Of a stretch of 64,000 nt of DNA, positions 43,595 to 53,125 are shown piece by piece. Below the pieces are notes generated by a model. The model saw nothing but the letters and a program-made list of their open reading frames with translations, did no database searches and had not been told where the DNA came from. The translations under genes were made by a program, and so were the position numbers. The stretch spans positions 1 through 64,000 of the forward strand of contig CAJXUN010000010.1 of the NCBI GenBank assembly GCA_913061475.1, in the 5' to 3' direction. Origin of the DNA: an uncultured Colwellia sp. (GTDB lineage Bacteria; Pseudomonadota; Gammaproteobacteria; Enterobacterales; Alteromonadaceae). Numbering within the stretch: the first letter of the stretch is position 1; every line of letters begins with the position of its first letter.

Positions 43595-44878
43595 ATGACA
43601 AAGAATTCACAGCAATTATTTAATGACGCGCAAGATATTATTCCTGGTGGCGTAAATTCGCCAGTACGTGCTTTTAATGGCGTTGGCGGTACACCGGTAT
43701 TTATTAAACGAGCGCAAGGCGCTTATATTTTTGATGCCGAAGATAAAAAGTACGTTGACTACGTTGGCTCTTGGGGTCCAATGATCCTGGGTCATAATCA
43801 CCCAGCTATTCTTGAAGCAGTTATTAACACGGCACAAAACGGTCTTAGCTTTGGTGCGCCAACTGAGCTCGAAATCACCATGGCAGAAAAAGTTCGCGAA
43901 ATTGTGCCATCAATGGAAAAGTTACGAATGGTGAGCTCTGGCACTGAAGCGACTATGAGCGCTATACGATTAGCGCGTGGCTTTACCGGTCGCGACAAAA
44001 TATTAAAATTTGAAGGTTGTTATCATGGCCATGCCGACTCATTACTAGTCAAAGCGGGCTCCGGCATGTTAACTATGGGCGTACCAAGCTCTCCTGGCAT
44101 TCCAAATGACGTTGCTAAGCACACACTAACCGTTAGCTACAATAATATCGAAGAAGTAAAAGAAATCTTTGCCAAGTTAGGTAATGAAATTGCTTGTATT
44201 ATTGTTGAACCCGTTGCTGGCAATATGAACTGCATTCCCCCTGTCGAAGGTTTCTTGGAAGGATTACGAGCAATTTGTGATCAATACGAGAGTGTATTGA
44301 TCTTTGATGAAGTAATGACAGGATTTCGCGTCGCTTTAGGTGGCGCTCAAGCACACTACAATATCGTGCCTGACTTGACTACTTTAGGTAAGGTTATTGG
44401 CGGCGGCATGCCAGTGGGAGCATTTGGTGGTAAAAAAGAAATAATGGATTATATTGCCCCCGTTGGCCCGGTTTATCAAGCGGGTACGTTATCAGGCAAT
44501 CCAATAGCTATGGCAGCTGGTTTGGCGTCACTAAATGAGCTTTGTAAGGGCAATAAACATCAACAGCTTAGTGATGCTACCGAAAAACTCGCAATGGGCT
44601 TAAAAGCCGCAGCAGAACGCAATGGCATATCACTATCAATTAATTACGTTGGTGCTATGTTCGGCTTCTTCTTTACTGAAGAAGAGCATATTACTTGTTT
44701 CGCGCAAGCAACAGCTTGTGATGGCGAAAAGTTCAAACGTTTCTTTCATTTAATGTTAGAAGAAGGCGTTTATCTTGCACCTTCTGCGTTTGAAGCTGGC
44801 TTTTTATCAACCGCACATGGCGACGAAGAAATTGAGTTTACCTTAGCAGCAGCTGACCGATGCTTCGCTCAACTATAG
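43595..44878 (+). CDS. hemL: Glutamate-1-semialdehyde 2,1-aminomutase
   Basis: This 427-residue PLP enzyme makes 5-aminolevulinate for haem. Conserved parts are [17 protein letters not shown], the [19 protein letters not shown] loop, [10 protein letters not shown] and the Schiff-base lysine in [18 protein letters not shown]. It lies 45 bases after pyrB and ends at a strong terminator. With hemJ in the same window it shows a C5-type haem route. Confidence 0.98.
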   Translation: MTKNSQQLFNDAQDIIPGGVNSPVRAFNGVGGTPVFIKRAQGAYIFDAEDKKYVDYVGSWGPMILGHNHPAILEAVINTAQNGLSFGAPTELEITMAEKVREIVPSMEKLRMVSSGTEATMSAIRLARGFTGRDKILKFEGCYHGHADSLLVKAGSGMLTMGVPSSPGIPNDVAKHTLTVSYNNIEEVKEIFAKLGNEIACIIVEPVAGNMNCIPPVEGFLEGLRAICDQYESVLIFDEVMTGFRVALGGAQAHYNIVPDLTTLGKVIGGGMPVGAFGGKKEIMDYIAPVGPVYQAGTLSGNPIAMAAGLASLNELCKGNKHQQLSDATEKLAMGLKAAAERNGISLSINYVGAMFGFFFTEEEHITCFAQATACDGEKFKRFFHLMLEEGVYLAPSAFEAGFLSTAHGDEEIEFTLAAADRCFAQL

Positions 44879-44909
44879 ACTGCTAGCGTTAGTAGAGTTT
44901 GCAGACAAT

Positions 44910-44940
44910 AAAAAAGGTAAGCATGATGCTTACCTTTTTT
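44910..44940. terminator. Bidirectional terminator between hemL and sspB
   Basis: AAAAAAGGTAAGC pairs with GCTTACCTTTTTT around ATGAT. The convergent stops are at 44878 and 44980. Confidence 0.95.
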
Positions 44941-44979
44941 GAACAGCTATTATTTAGCATCTAGCTAAACTAGTCGTCT

Positions 44980-45456
44980 TTATTTCTTTACTACTGACAG
45001 ACTAGGCTTCTTTGCTTTTGACGGCGGAGCGCTTTGCACCTTAGTCGTCGAATCTGGCTTTTTATCAACCGCTTTCACTGTCGACATCTTAACGGGTGAT
45101 GACTCAGATTCTTCAACAATTTCGCTTGGCTCAGCATGTTCAATCGCTAACGATGTGCCGGCACCATTCTCTTTCGCATAAATGGCGGCAACAGCACCGT
45201 ACGGTACGCACATATTTTCTAATTTACCGCCAAAACGAGCACTCAACTCAATAGACACATCGCCTAATGAGATAGCGCCAACCGCAGACGCAGAAACATT
45301 TAACACGATTTGTCCATCATTGACATAAGACATAGGCACCATAACACCGTAAACACTGACATCAACAACGATGTAAGGCGTTAAACCATTATCAGAAATC
45401 CAGTCATAAAAAGCCTTAACAATATAAGGCTTACTTGAGGTCATTTCGCTTGTCAT
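44980..45456 (-). CDS. sspB: ClpXP adaptor SspB
   Basis: This 158-residue protein has an N-terminal SspB substrate-binding domain (about 8-115, KPYIVKAFYDWISDNGLTPYI and VMVPMSYVNDGQIVLNVS). A disordered linker and a short C-terminal hydrophobic/basic tail (PSLSVVKK) follow, similar to the ClpX-docking end of E. coli SspB. It delivers ssrA-tagged proteins to ClpXP. It follows sspA after 11 bases. Confidence 0.95.
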   Translation of the reverse strand: MTSEMTSSKPYIVKAFYDWISDNGLTPYIVVDVSVYGVMVPMSYVNDGQIVLNVSASAVGAISLGDVSIELSARFGGKLENMCVPYGAVAAIYAKENGAGTSLAIEHAEPSEIVEESESSPVKMSTVKAVDKKPDSTTKVQSAPPSKAKKPSLSVVKK

Positions 45457-45467
45457 TATGATGTTCT

Positions 45468-46109
45468 TTATACTGGCGCGCCAAAGCGAAGTTCACGCTC
45501 CGACTCTGTTAATGATGCTTGAAAAGATTCACGTTCAAACACTTTTAACATGTAAGATTTCAGCTCTTTTGAGCCTTGACCTTCAAGCTCAATACCCATA
45601 ACAGGTAAGCGCCACAATAAAGGAGCTAAATAACAATCAACTAAGCTGAATTCTTCACTCATAAAGTAAGGTGCTTCATTCAAAATAGGAGCAACACTTA
45701 ACAAGCTTTCTTTCAGTTCTTGACGCGCTTTTGCCGCTGCGTCAGCTGGTCCGTTATAGATAGTTTTCGCTAAGCTATACCAGTCTTGCTCCATGCGATA
45801 CATCATTAAACGACTACGGCCACGTGACACTGGATAAACCGGCATCAGTGGTGGGTGAGGAAAACGCTCATCCAAGTATTCAATAATAATTGATGCTTCA
45901 TAAAGTGCTAAATCACGATCAATTAACGTAGGCACAGTGCCATAAGGATTCAAATCAAGTAAATCCTCTGGTAAATTGGCTAAGTCAACCAAATGGATGT
46001 CAACACCGACACCCTTCTCTGCCAACACGATGCGAGTTTGATGACTATACATATCATCTGCATGTGAATATAAAGTCATAACAGAGCGTTTGTTTGCGGC
46101 TATGGCCAT
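45468..46109 (-). CDS. sspA: Stringent starvation protein A
   Basis: This 213-residue GST-fold protein starts in frame with VMTLYSHADDMYSHQTRIVL, the thioredoxin-like domain, then LNPYGTVPTLIDRDLALYEASIIIEYLDERFPHPPL. SspA binds RNA polymerase in stationary phase. It is transcribed toward sspB, downstream of petABC. Confidence 0.97.
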   Translation of the reverse strand: MAIAANKRSVMTLYSHADDMYSHQTRIVLAEKGVGVDIHLVDLANLPEDLLDLNPYGTVPTLIDRDLALYEASIIIEYLDERFPHPPLMPVYPVSRGRSRLMMYRMEQDWYSLAKTIYNGPADAAAKARQELKESLLSVAPILNEAPYFMSEEFSLVDCYLAPLLWRLPVMGIELEGQGSKELKSYMLKVFERESFQASLTESERELRFGAPV

Positions 46110-46204
46110 AATGCCTCCAAAAAATTCTTAATAAAAAACTAACAAAGGGGGCCAAAGCCCCCAGTAATATCTAAAGTTTACACTGTTTTATCAAACATTA
46201 GTAA

Positions 46205-46903
46205 CTAGTGTACATCTCTCCAGTATTCTTTCTTCAATAAATATGAAAAGAATAACAGGATAAATAAGAAACCTATGACCCAATAACCCATGCTTTCACG
46301 CTCAAGTTTATTTGGCTCACCGGTATATTCCAAGAAGTTGGTTAAATCACGAGCAAATTCATCATATTCTTCTGCTGTCATTGAACCACCAGTAGCCTCA
46401 GAAAGGTTACCGTGCTCATCTATAGTGCGCACGCCTTGAAGGTTTTGTAATACATGTGGCATACCAACATCGGGGAAGACCTTATTATTTACACCGAATG
46501 GACGACTTTCATCAACATAGAAAGAGCGTAAATAAGTGTAGATATAGTCCGGGCTTCTAAAGCGCGCTTCCAATGTTAAATCTGGCGGCGTGCTACCAAA
46601 CCATTTTGCGGCTTCTTTAGCTGGCATAGTATTAGTAATATGATCACCGACTTTTTCACCGGTATACATATAATTTGCTAAACCATCAGCATCTGAAATT
46701 CCCAAATCAGCAAAGGTACGATTGTAACGTTGATATTTCAATTCATGACAAGCTAAACAATTATTAATGTAAGCTTCAAAGCCACGTTTTAAAGACGCTT
46801 TGTCACGTAAGTCGTTATTCGCTTTATCCAAGTCCATGCTAGGGCCTGCAGCTATCGCTAGCATAGGTAGCACAGCTAAAACTGCTAAAATAATTTTTTT
46901 CAT
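46205..46903 (-). CDS. petC: Ubiquinol-cytochrome c reductase cytochrome c1
   Basis: This 232-residue exported haem protein has a signal peptide (residues 1-18), the CLACH haem-binding motif, and LTLEARFRSPDYIYTYLRSFY. A C-terminal transmembrane anchor is at about 205-225. It is the third gene of petABC and shares one base with petB. Confidence 0.97.
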   Translation of the reverse strand: MKKIILAVLAVLPMLAIAAGPSMDLDKANNDLRDKASLKRGFEAYINNCLACHELKYQRYNRTFADLGISDADGLANYMYTGEKVGDHITNTMPAKEAAKWFGSTPPDLTLEARFRSPDYIYTYLRSFYVDESRPFGVNNKVFPDVGMPHVLQNLQGVRTIDEHGNLSEATGGSMTAEEYDEFARDLTNFLEYTGEPNKLERESMGYWVIGFLFILLFFSYLLKKEYWRDVH

Positions 46904-48168
46904 TATCCTGTCACCCTCTCTGGAACTGGCTTAGTTTTTTCGTTTTTACTGTAGATCCATATTGCCACGAAAAAGCCAAAGTAACCGAAGCTCGCAATGG
47001 TACCAATCATATTATTTAGTGGATTTGCCGGTAACGTACCTAAAACACCTAAAATAATAAAACAAATTGCGAATTGAATAAGATTCACAGTATGAGCAGT
47101 ACAACGGTAGCGTAATGACTTGACCGTACCACGGTCAAACCAAGGCAACATGAATAATGCGATTATCGCACCGAACATCCCTACAGCGCCTAGCAACTTA
47201 TCAGGAATAATACGTAAAATAGTATAGAAAGGACCAAAGTACCATACTGGTGCAATATGCTCTGGCGTTTTCAAGCCGTTTGCAGGTTCAAAGTTTGGCG
47301 CTTCAATAAAGTAGCCACCACCTTCAGGTGCAAAGAACATAACACCGCAGAAGATGATTAAGAAAATCACCACGGCAACTAAATCTTTTACTGTGTAGTA
47401 TGGATGGAAAGGTATAGCATCAACAATATCGTACTTTTTAGTGTACTGCTCATGGAAAGTAAATTTACTTTGCTCCTCAGGAGGAACACTACCTTTAGGT
47501 TTCTTAATATTAGTGCCATCAGGGTTATTTGAACCAACCTCATGAAGCGCTAAAATGTGTAAGAAAACCAGCACAACTAATACTAATGGTAAGGCGATTA
47601 CATGTAAGGCGAAGAAACGGTTTAACGTGGCACCGGAGATAACATAGTCACCACGGATCCAAAGCGTTAAGTCATCACCAATAACAGGAATTGCACCAAA
47701 AATAGAAATAATTACTTGTGCACCCCAGTACGACATATTACCCCAAGGTAATAAGTAACCCATAAAGGCTTCAGCCATTAAGACCAAAAATATTAACATA
47801 CCAAACAACCACAATAATTCACGAGGTTTCTGGTAAGAGCCGTACATCATGCCGCGAAACATGTGCATGTAAACCACGACAAAAAATGCTGAAGCACCGG
47901 TTGAATGCATATAACGTAATAACCAACCGTAGTCGACATCACGCATAATATATTCTACCGAAGCGAAGGCACCGTCACCTGACGGTTCGTAGTTCATAGT
48001 TAACCAAACACCGGTTAACAGTTGATTGACCAAAACAACACTGGCCAAAATACCAAACACATACCAAAAGTTGAAGTTTTTTGGTGCTGGGTATTGCGCC
48101 GCATGTTTGTTCATTGCGTCCATTAGAGGAAGACGCTGCTCGATCCAAGCCATTAAATTAGAAAACAT
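46903..48168 (-). CDS. petB: Cytochrome b of the bc1 complex
   Basis: This 421-residue protein has eight predicted transmembrane helices. The b-haem His pairs are in RYMHSTGASAFFVVVYMHMFRG and FFALHVIALPLVLVVLVFLH; the Qo-site PEWY-type loop reads AEHIAPVWYFGP (PVWY). It shares a base with petA and petC. It carries electrons from ubiquinol through the membrane. Confidence 0.97.
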   Translation of the reverse strand: MFSNLMAWIEQRLPLMDAMNKHAAQYPAPKNFNFWYVFGILASVVLVNQLLTGVWLTMNYEPSGDGAFASVEYIMRDVDYGWLLRYMHSTGASAFFVVVYMHMFRGMMYGSYQKPRELLWLFGMLIFLVLMAEAFMGYLLPWGNMSYWGAQVIISIFGAIPVIGDDLTLWIRGDYVISGATLNRFFALHVIALPLVLVVLVFLHILALHEVGSNNPDGTNIKKPKGSVPPEEQSKFTFHEQYTKKYDIVDAIPFHPYYTVKDLVAVVIFLIIFCGVMFFAPEGGGYFIEAPNFEPANGLKTPEHIAPVWYFGPFYTILRIIPDKLLGAVGMFGAIIALFMLPWFDRGTVKSLRYRCTAHTVNLIQFAICFIILGVLGTLPANPLNNMIGTIASFGYFGFFVAIWIYSKNEKTKPVPERVTG

Positions 48169-48758
48169 TATGCCTCTCCTCCAGCCACACCGATTAACAA
48201 GGTGTCTTCAGTAGGGAATGAATGCTCAGGAACCATCAAGTTCGTTGGTGCTGGTACGCTTTGAAATACACGACCTGCCATATCAAACTTTGAGCCGTGA
48301 CAAGGACAGAAAAAACCGTCTGTTACGCCTTCAACTTCTTGCTCAAAATCACCTTTACGGTAAGTTGGCGCACAACCTAAATGCGTACAAACCCCGAGTG
48401 CTACCAAAAATTCAGGCTTAATCGAGCGATAGGCATTAGTTGCATAAACCGGCTGTTGAGGCACTTCTGATTGTGGATCTTTCAACTGGCTATCATGTGC
48501 ACTTAAGCTAGCAAGCAACTCTTCAGAGCGACGCACGACGTATACAGGTTTACCGCGCCATTCAGCACGAATTAATTGACCAGACTCTATCTTACTTACA
48601 TTGACTTCAACCGGTGCACCTGCAGCTTTCGCTCGCGCACTAGGGTTCCAAGAACCAATGAAAGGCACAGCCACACCGACAACACCAACACCACCAACTA
48701 CCGAAGTAGCCGCAGTTAAAAAGCGTCGACGGCCGTTGTTAACGGGCGCATTGCTCAT
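48168..48758 (-). CDS. petA: Rieske iron-sulfur subunit of the bc1 complex
   Basis: This 196-residue protein has a Tat-like N-terminus (NNGRRRFLTAATSVVGGVG) that also serves as the membrane anchor. The 2Fe-2S ligands are CTHLGC and CPCHGS. It is first in petABC, between rpsI and sspA, a placement common in Vibrio and Shewanella. Confidence 0.98.
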   Translation of the reverse strand: MSNAPVNNGRRRFLTAATSVVGGVGVVGVAVPFIGSWNPSARAKAAGAPVEVNVSKIESGQLIRAEWRGKPVYVVRRSEELLASLSAHDSQLKDPQSEVPQQPVYATNAYRSIKPEFLVALGVCTHLGCAPTYRKGDFEQEVEGVTDGFFCPCHGSKFDMAGRVFQSVPAPTNLMVPEHSFPTEDTLLIGVAGGEA

Positions 48759-49170
48759 TCAAACTCTCCAATTATTATCTAGCTAAAACACCAACACATA
48801 ACCAAGAAAATCACTTAGTTAAAGTGCAGATTGCTGATCGACTAAATCAACGACAAAAAAATTGCTTTGATGATAAAGAAAACCCTTGTTTTTTACAAGG
48901 CAATTAACCTTTTCAACAGAGGTTTATGCAAATAAAGTGCATTTACCAATCACCACAGCAAGTAAATAAAAACTATTCGTATTTGTTTGCTTTATTATCT
49001 TGTGTAAAACCAATTTAAACCGACAAAAGCCTTTAGACTTATCGACTTGAAGTAAATTAATATTTAACAATAAGCAACGATCGAATATTTCAGTGTATAA
49101 CGATATTTTCCAAGTGCAATTTTACGAGCATCAAACGAAAAAAATATGACACCAATCAAATTTTTGACAT
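48759..49170. other. Intergenic region upstream of petABC
   Basis: About 410 bases with no supportable gene. It holds short inverted repeats (CCTTGT-5-ACAAGG at 48884-48900 and ATGCA-7-TGCAT at 48926-48942) that could be regulator sites. I could not fix the petA promoter. Confidence 0.5.
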
Positions 49171-49196
49171 AAAAAAACCGGCGTAAGCCGGTTTTT
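49171..49196. terminator. Terminator of rplM-rpsI
   Basis: AAAAACCGGC pairs with GCCGGTTTTT around a 4-base loop, with more T on the minus strand. It is 20 bases after the rpsI stop. Confidence 0.95.
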
Positions 49197-49215
49197 GAAA
49201 TCGTAAATGTAAATA

Positions 49216-49608
49216 TTAACGTTTTGAAAATTGTGGCTTTTTACGAGCCTTGTGTAAACCAACTTTCTTACGCTCAACTTTACGAGCATCACGAGTAACG
49301 AAACCAGCATTACGTAGAGCACTACGTAACGTTTCGTCAAACTCCATTAATGCACGAGTAATACCGTGACGAATTGCGCCAGCTTGACCAGAAATACCAC
49401 CACCAGTAACAGTGATGTTAAAGTCAAACTTTTCTAACATTTCAACTAAGTCTAATGGTTGACGAACAACCATACGAGCCGTTTCACGACCGAAATATAC
49501 AGAAATGTCACGTTTGTTAATTGTGATTGCACCGTTACCAGCTTTCATGAACACACGAGCAGTTGAGCTCTTGCGACGACCAGTACCGTAATATTGATTA
49601 TCAGCCAT
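49216..49608 (-). CDS. rpsI: Small ribosomal subunit protein uS9
   Basis: This 130-residue S9 has [20 protein letters not shown] at the N-terminus, [19 protein letters not shown], and the basic C-terminal tail ending FSKR that reaches the P-site. It follows rplM after 3 bases. Confidence 0.99.
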   Translation of the reverse strand: MADNQYYGTGRRKSSTARVFMKAGNGAITINKRDISVYFGRETARMVVRQPLDLVEMLEKFDFNITVTGGGISGQAGAIRHGITRALMEFDETLRSALRNAGFVTRDARKVERKKVGLHKARKKPQFSKR

Positions 49609-49611
49609 TGC

Positions 49612-50040
49612 TTACAGCTCCAAAAGTTGTGGTTGTTGTGCAGTATGTTTATGTTCAGTGCCCGCGTAAACTTTAAGCTTACGGAACATTTCACGACCTA
49701 AAGGACCTTTAGGTAACATACCCTTAACTGCGAATTCAATAACGCGCTCTGGAGCTTTTTCGATTAGCTTTTCAAAGCTAATTTGCTTAAGACCACCAAC
49801 AAATTCTGTATGCGAGTAGTAAATTTTACCTTTCGCTTTATTACCAGTTACTCTTACTTTCTCAGCATTGATAACAACGATGTAATCGCCAGTATCGACA
49901 TGAGGAGTATATTCTGCTTTATGCTTACCGCGTAAACGGCTTGCAATTTCAGTAGCGATACGACCTAAAGTTTTATCTTCGGCGTCCACTAAGAACCATT
50001 CGCGTTGTACGCTTTCTGGTTTAGCTACAAAAGTTTTCAT
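49612..50040 (-). CDS. rplM: Large ribosomal subunit protein uL13
   Basis: This 142-residue L13 starts [20 protein letters not shown] and contains [22 protein letters not shown] and [20 protein letters not shown]. The ATG at 50040 was chosen because it is the usual family start; four more in-frame residues reach back to an alternative start at 50052. Confidence 0.98.
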   Translation of the reverse strand: MKTFVAKPESVQREWFLVDAEDKTLGRIATEIASRLRGKHKAEYTPHVDTGDYIVVINAEKVRVTGNKAKGKIYYSHTEFVGGLKQISFEKLIEKAPERVIEFAVKGMLPKGPLGREMFRKLKVYAGTEHKHTAQQPQLLEL

Positions 50041-50190
50041 TAAAAAACCCAATTTTATAAATGTTACTTAAATAATAACCTAAGAAAACCTTAAGTTATC
50101 CGTTAAAGACTACGCCATTGCCCCTTCGAGCATCGAGTCCGTTGCCGGTCCTCTGGAAAAAGAACAAGCTTTGTAACGTAGGGAGCGCGG

Positions 50191-50196
50191 ATTATA
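50191..50196 (-). promoter_or_regulatory. Promoter -10 box of rplM-rpsI
   Basis: The minus strand reads TATAAT, followed by a GC-rich discriminator (CCGCGCTCCC), typical of ribosomal-protein promoters. The leader to rplM is about 140 bases and could hold an autoregulatory structure (L13 represses its own operon in E. coli). The -35 region is not well conserved, but an AT-rich stretch lies upstream. Confidence 0.55.
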
Positions 50197-50305
50197 CAGA
50201 ACAATAGTTGAAAGATCACGCCTAATTTTTAATCTTTTTCTAATTCACATGATTTATCTATGACAAAGGCTACCATTACTTATTTGGTCACTGAAGTGTG
50301 TCGAG

Positions 50306-51259
50306 CTACTGATTTATCTTTACTTTATCAGCTTCAAGCCCGTTAAGTTGTAAATCAATATAGCTTTCCATGTGGTGTTTAATATCTTGATATATTTTAG
50401 GGTATTTTTCTTCAACACGTTTAAGAGCAGAAATCGTGCTTTGTACGTAAGCTTGAATAGCCCAACCCTCAGCTTTTTTTGAATAGATTGCCACCCAAGG
50501 AGAATTAGGCAGTACCTTATTTCTTGCTAATTTGTACGCTTTAGCCATTTCATCTGTCAACAAGTATTGAAAAGCGTTACTTCCGGTAACTTCAGCAAAT
50601 GTGTCATATGCCTTGAGGTCATTTGTCATCAAGGCGTAAATTTGCGCATCAATTAGATGGCCAAATTGTCGTTGTCGGGCTAAGTACGCAGGAAAAAAAC
50701 GCTTGTTGATTATGCGCATCGCAAAGATGTTCGCACGCCATGGTTCATTTTTAAGACTGCCAGTGTGTTGCCAAGGTAGAATAGGTGCAGAATCAGCGGG
50801 GTAATGTTTTGCCAAAACGTTAGCGTTATCACACAATGCAGGGTTAATGTCCGGATGGTATTTTTGTAAGACATTAACTCGGTAGGTATAGCCGTAGCGA
50901 TAGGCTGAACTATAAATTTTATAGTGTAATTTCGCTGCATCTTGCAGTGCTAACTTAACGCTGTCATCGCTTAGCTCGCCATTTAAAATAGCTTGGTCAA
51001 TAATATAATTATGTACGAGTGGAAAACTTGCAGCAATTTCTTGGTTAATACCATGAAAGTTATGAGTACAAGCTGCATCAAGTAATTGTGCTCGCCAGGT
51101 TAGATGTTCTGACTCCCACATTTTAACCACAGCATCGGGCATGTATTTTGTAGTCAGTGCCATTGCTTGAATAAATGGATTTTCTTTTGCAAGCACATAG
51201 CTCGGTAACAAGAGTGTAGCTATAGCGATTAATGCTAGGTAATTTATTCGTTGTTGCAT
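50306..51259 (-). CDS. Exported protein of unknown function
   Basis: This 317-residue protein has a signal peptide (MQQRINYLALIAIATLLLPS, cleavage near VLA) and a largely helical body with WESEHLTWRAQLLDAACTHN, AYRYGYTYRVNVLQKY and AEGWAIQAYVQSTISALKRV. Two Cys (CTHNF and LCDNA) may form a disulfide. I do not recognise the family. I took the ATG at 51259, which has AGG nine bases upstream and starts a proper signal peptide; an in-frame ATG at 51292 would add 11 residues. It sits between zapE and rplM, a position usually without a gene in E. coli. Confidence 0.75.
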   Translation of the reverse strand: MQQRINYLALIAIATLLLPSYVLAKENPFIQAMALTTKYMPDAVVKMWESEHLTWRAQLLDAACTHNFHGINQEIAASFPLVHNYIIDQAILNGELSDDSVKLALQDAAKLHYKIYSSAYRYGYTYRVNVLQKYHPDINPALCDNANVLAKHYPADSAPILPWQHTGSLKNEPWRANIFAMRIINKRFFPAYLARQRQFGHLIDAQIYALMTNDLKAYDTFAEVTGSNAFQYLLTDEMAKAYKLARNKVLPNSPWVAIYSKKAEGWAIQAYVQSTISALKRVEEKYPKIYQDIKHHMESYIDLQLNGLEADKVKINQ

Positions 51260-51311
51260 CGTTAAAATCCTTTTCCATGTTTTCTGCAGCACTTTTACAC
51301 TGCTTAAGTAG

Positions 51312-52427
51312 TTATGGCAAATGCTTGCTGGCTAAATAATCATGTGATTGCATCTCTTGTAATCGGCTTAAGCAACGTTTGAATTCAAAGCTCAGGCGCC
51401 CATCAGTATAAAGTTCCTCTAACGCTACCTCTGCTGACATAATAAGTTTTACATTACGCTCATAAAATTCATCAACTAAGGCGATAAATCGACGTGTACT
51501 GTCATCATTATCGGCGCCCATTTGCGTAACGTTCGCCATTAATACCGTATGGTACAAGCGGCTTAACTCCATATAATCACTTTGACTTCGGGCAGATTCA
51601 CACAAAGTGGCGAAGTCAAAGTGCACCACACCATCTGATTCTTGCACCGTAGTTAACGCACGATTATTAATTTTAATCACCTTACCCTTTTTCCCTGCTT
51701 CAACTGATAGTTGCTTGAAATAAAGGCTTAAGTTTTCATCTGCTTGCTGATCGAGTGGATAATGAAATATTTCGGCTTGCTCAAGCGTGCGAAGACGATA
51801 GTCAACACCGCTATCAACATTGACAATATCACAGTGTTTATTTATTAATTTGATGGCTGGCAGGAAGCGTTCGCGCTGCAAGCCATTGCGGTATAATTCA
51901 TCAGGAATAATATTTGAGGTTGCTACCAAGGTAACGTTGTGAGCAAATAACTCTTCAAATAAGGTGCCTAAGATCATGGCATCAGTGATATCTGAAACAA
52001 AAAACTCATCAAAGCAAATAATACAGGTTTCATCGGCGAAGCGTTTAGCGATTATTTTTAGTGGGTCTGATTGACCCTGCAATGACTTTAACTCTTCGTG
52101 CACGCGGTGCATAAAGCGATGAAAATGCACACGGGTTTTATTTTTAAAAGGTAAGCAATCATAAAAGGTATCAACCAGATAGGTTTTACCACGACCAACC
52201 CCGCCCCAGAAATAAATACCAGTAATAGGCTTGTTCTCAGGTTTTGCAACAATGCGCTTCCAACTATTTAATACTTTTTTGAAGCCAGTTACCGGTAAAG
52301 GGGTGTTAATTAAATCTTCATAAAGACGCTGTAAGTTTTTTACTGCATGCTCTTGCGCCGCATCATAGAGAAAGTCATCGCGGGTTAAATCTCGGGTATA
52401 CTTTTCAATTGGAGATAATTTAATCAT
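51312..52427 (-). CDS. zapE: Cell division ATPase ZapE (AFG1 family)
   Basis: This 371-residue AAA protein has Walker A GGVGRGKTY and Walker B IICFDEFFVSD. YLVDTFYDCLPFKNKTRVHFHRFMHRVHEELK and TSNIIPDELYRNGLQRERFLPAI are typical. ZapE acts on the FtsZ ring under stress. It is divergent from the zapG gene, the same arrangement as in E. coli. Confidence 0.96.
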   Translation of the reverse strand: MIKLSPIEKYTRDLTRDDFLYDAAQEHAVKNLQRLYEDLINTPLPVTGFKKVLNSWKRIVAKPENKPITGIYFWGGVGRGKTYLVDTFYDCLPFKNKTRVHFHRFMHRVHEELKSLQGQSDPLKIIAKRFADETCIICFDEFFVSDITDAMILGTLFEELFAHNVTLVATSNIIPDELYRNGLQRERFLPAIKLINKHCDIVNVDSGVDYRLRTLEQAEIFHYPLDQQADENLSLYFKQLSVEAGKKGKVIKINNRALTTVQESDGVVHFDFATLCESARSQSDYMELSRLYHTVLMANVTQMGADNDDSTRRFIALVDEFYERNVKLIMSAEVALEELYTDGRLSFEFKRCLSRLQEMQSHDYLASKHLP

Positions 52428-52594
52428 TTAGTGGGTACTTATTTTATTTTCTTACAACGTTTACAAAAACTACGCTTGAAAAATACTTTTTAGCAAATAT
52501 ATTCATTAGGAAAGTAGCGTGAAGCACGTTATATTGAATTAGATTAAGCTATTTTCTCTAATTTTTTCCATGAATACAATGAAGGTACAGAAAT

Positions 52595-53059
52595 ATGAAT
52601 GTTGTTTTAGGATTCGGGCTATTTATCGTTGGTGCAATTGTCGGTTTTTTTGCTAAACAAATGCTTTCCTCATCAGCCCAAGAAACACAAAAGCTTGCAG
52701 CGAAAGCTAGCCAAAGTAAAGCTGAATTAGCACAATATAAAATTGATGTTGCCGAGCATCTTGAAAACTCAGCGAAACTACTTGAACAAATGAACAGTAC
52801 TTGCCAAACCGCCATGACCCAAATGGCCCAAAGTACACAATTATTGCAACAAGCGACACCTGAAAACATCGAAAGCATGCCGTTTTTCTCTAAAGAAACA
52901 CAGGAACAATTAGCACAAACAGTGAATTTACGACACAACAAAACTCTGCGCAAAAATGACGAAACAGTTTCAGAGCCGCCACTGGACTATTCTGGCGCGC
53001 CAAGCGGATTGTTTGATGATAAGAAACATAGTGTTACAAATACAACAACGAATAGTTAG
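52595..53059 (+). CDS. zapG: Z-ring-associated protein ZapG (YhcB, DUF1043)
   Basis: This 154-residue protein has an N-terminal transmembrane helix (VVLGFGLFIVGAIVGFFAKQ), a coiled coil (about 25-90) and a disordered tail. It matches DUF1043/YhcB, an inner-membrane protein that links cell division and envelope growth. It is in the conserved position before degQ. Confidence 0.9.
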   Translation: MNVVLGFGLFIVGAIVGFFAKQMLSSSAQETQKLAAKASQSKAELAQYKIDVAEHLENSAKLLEQMNSTCQTAMTQMAQSTQLLQQATPENIESMPFFSKETQEQLAQTVNLRHNKTLRKNDETVSEPPLDYSGAPSGLFDDKKHSVTNTTTNS

Positions 53060-53125
53060 GAACTAATTTTTTTATTCTATGTCTTTAATTGGGTATAAAT
53101 ACTTTAGTTAGGAGTTTTCTGTTAT

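Noticed and set aside
49131-49340. Minus-strand frame of 69 codons across the rpsI end and terminator
   Set aside because: It overlaps rpsI in another frame and runs through the terminator.
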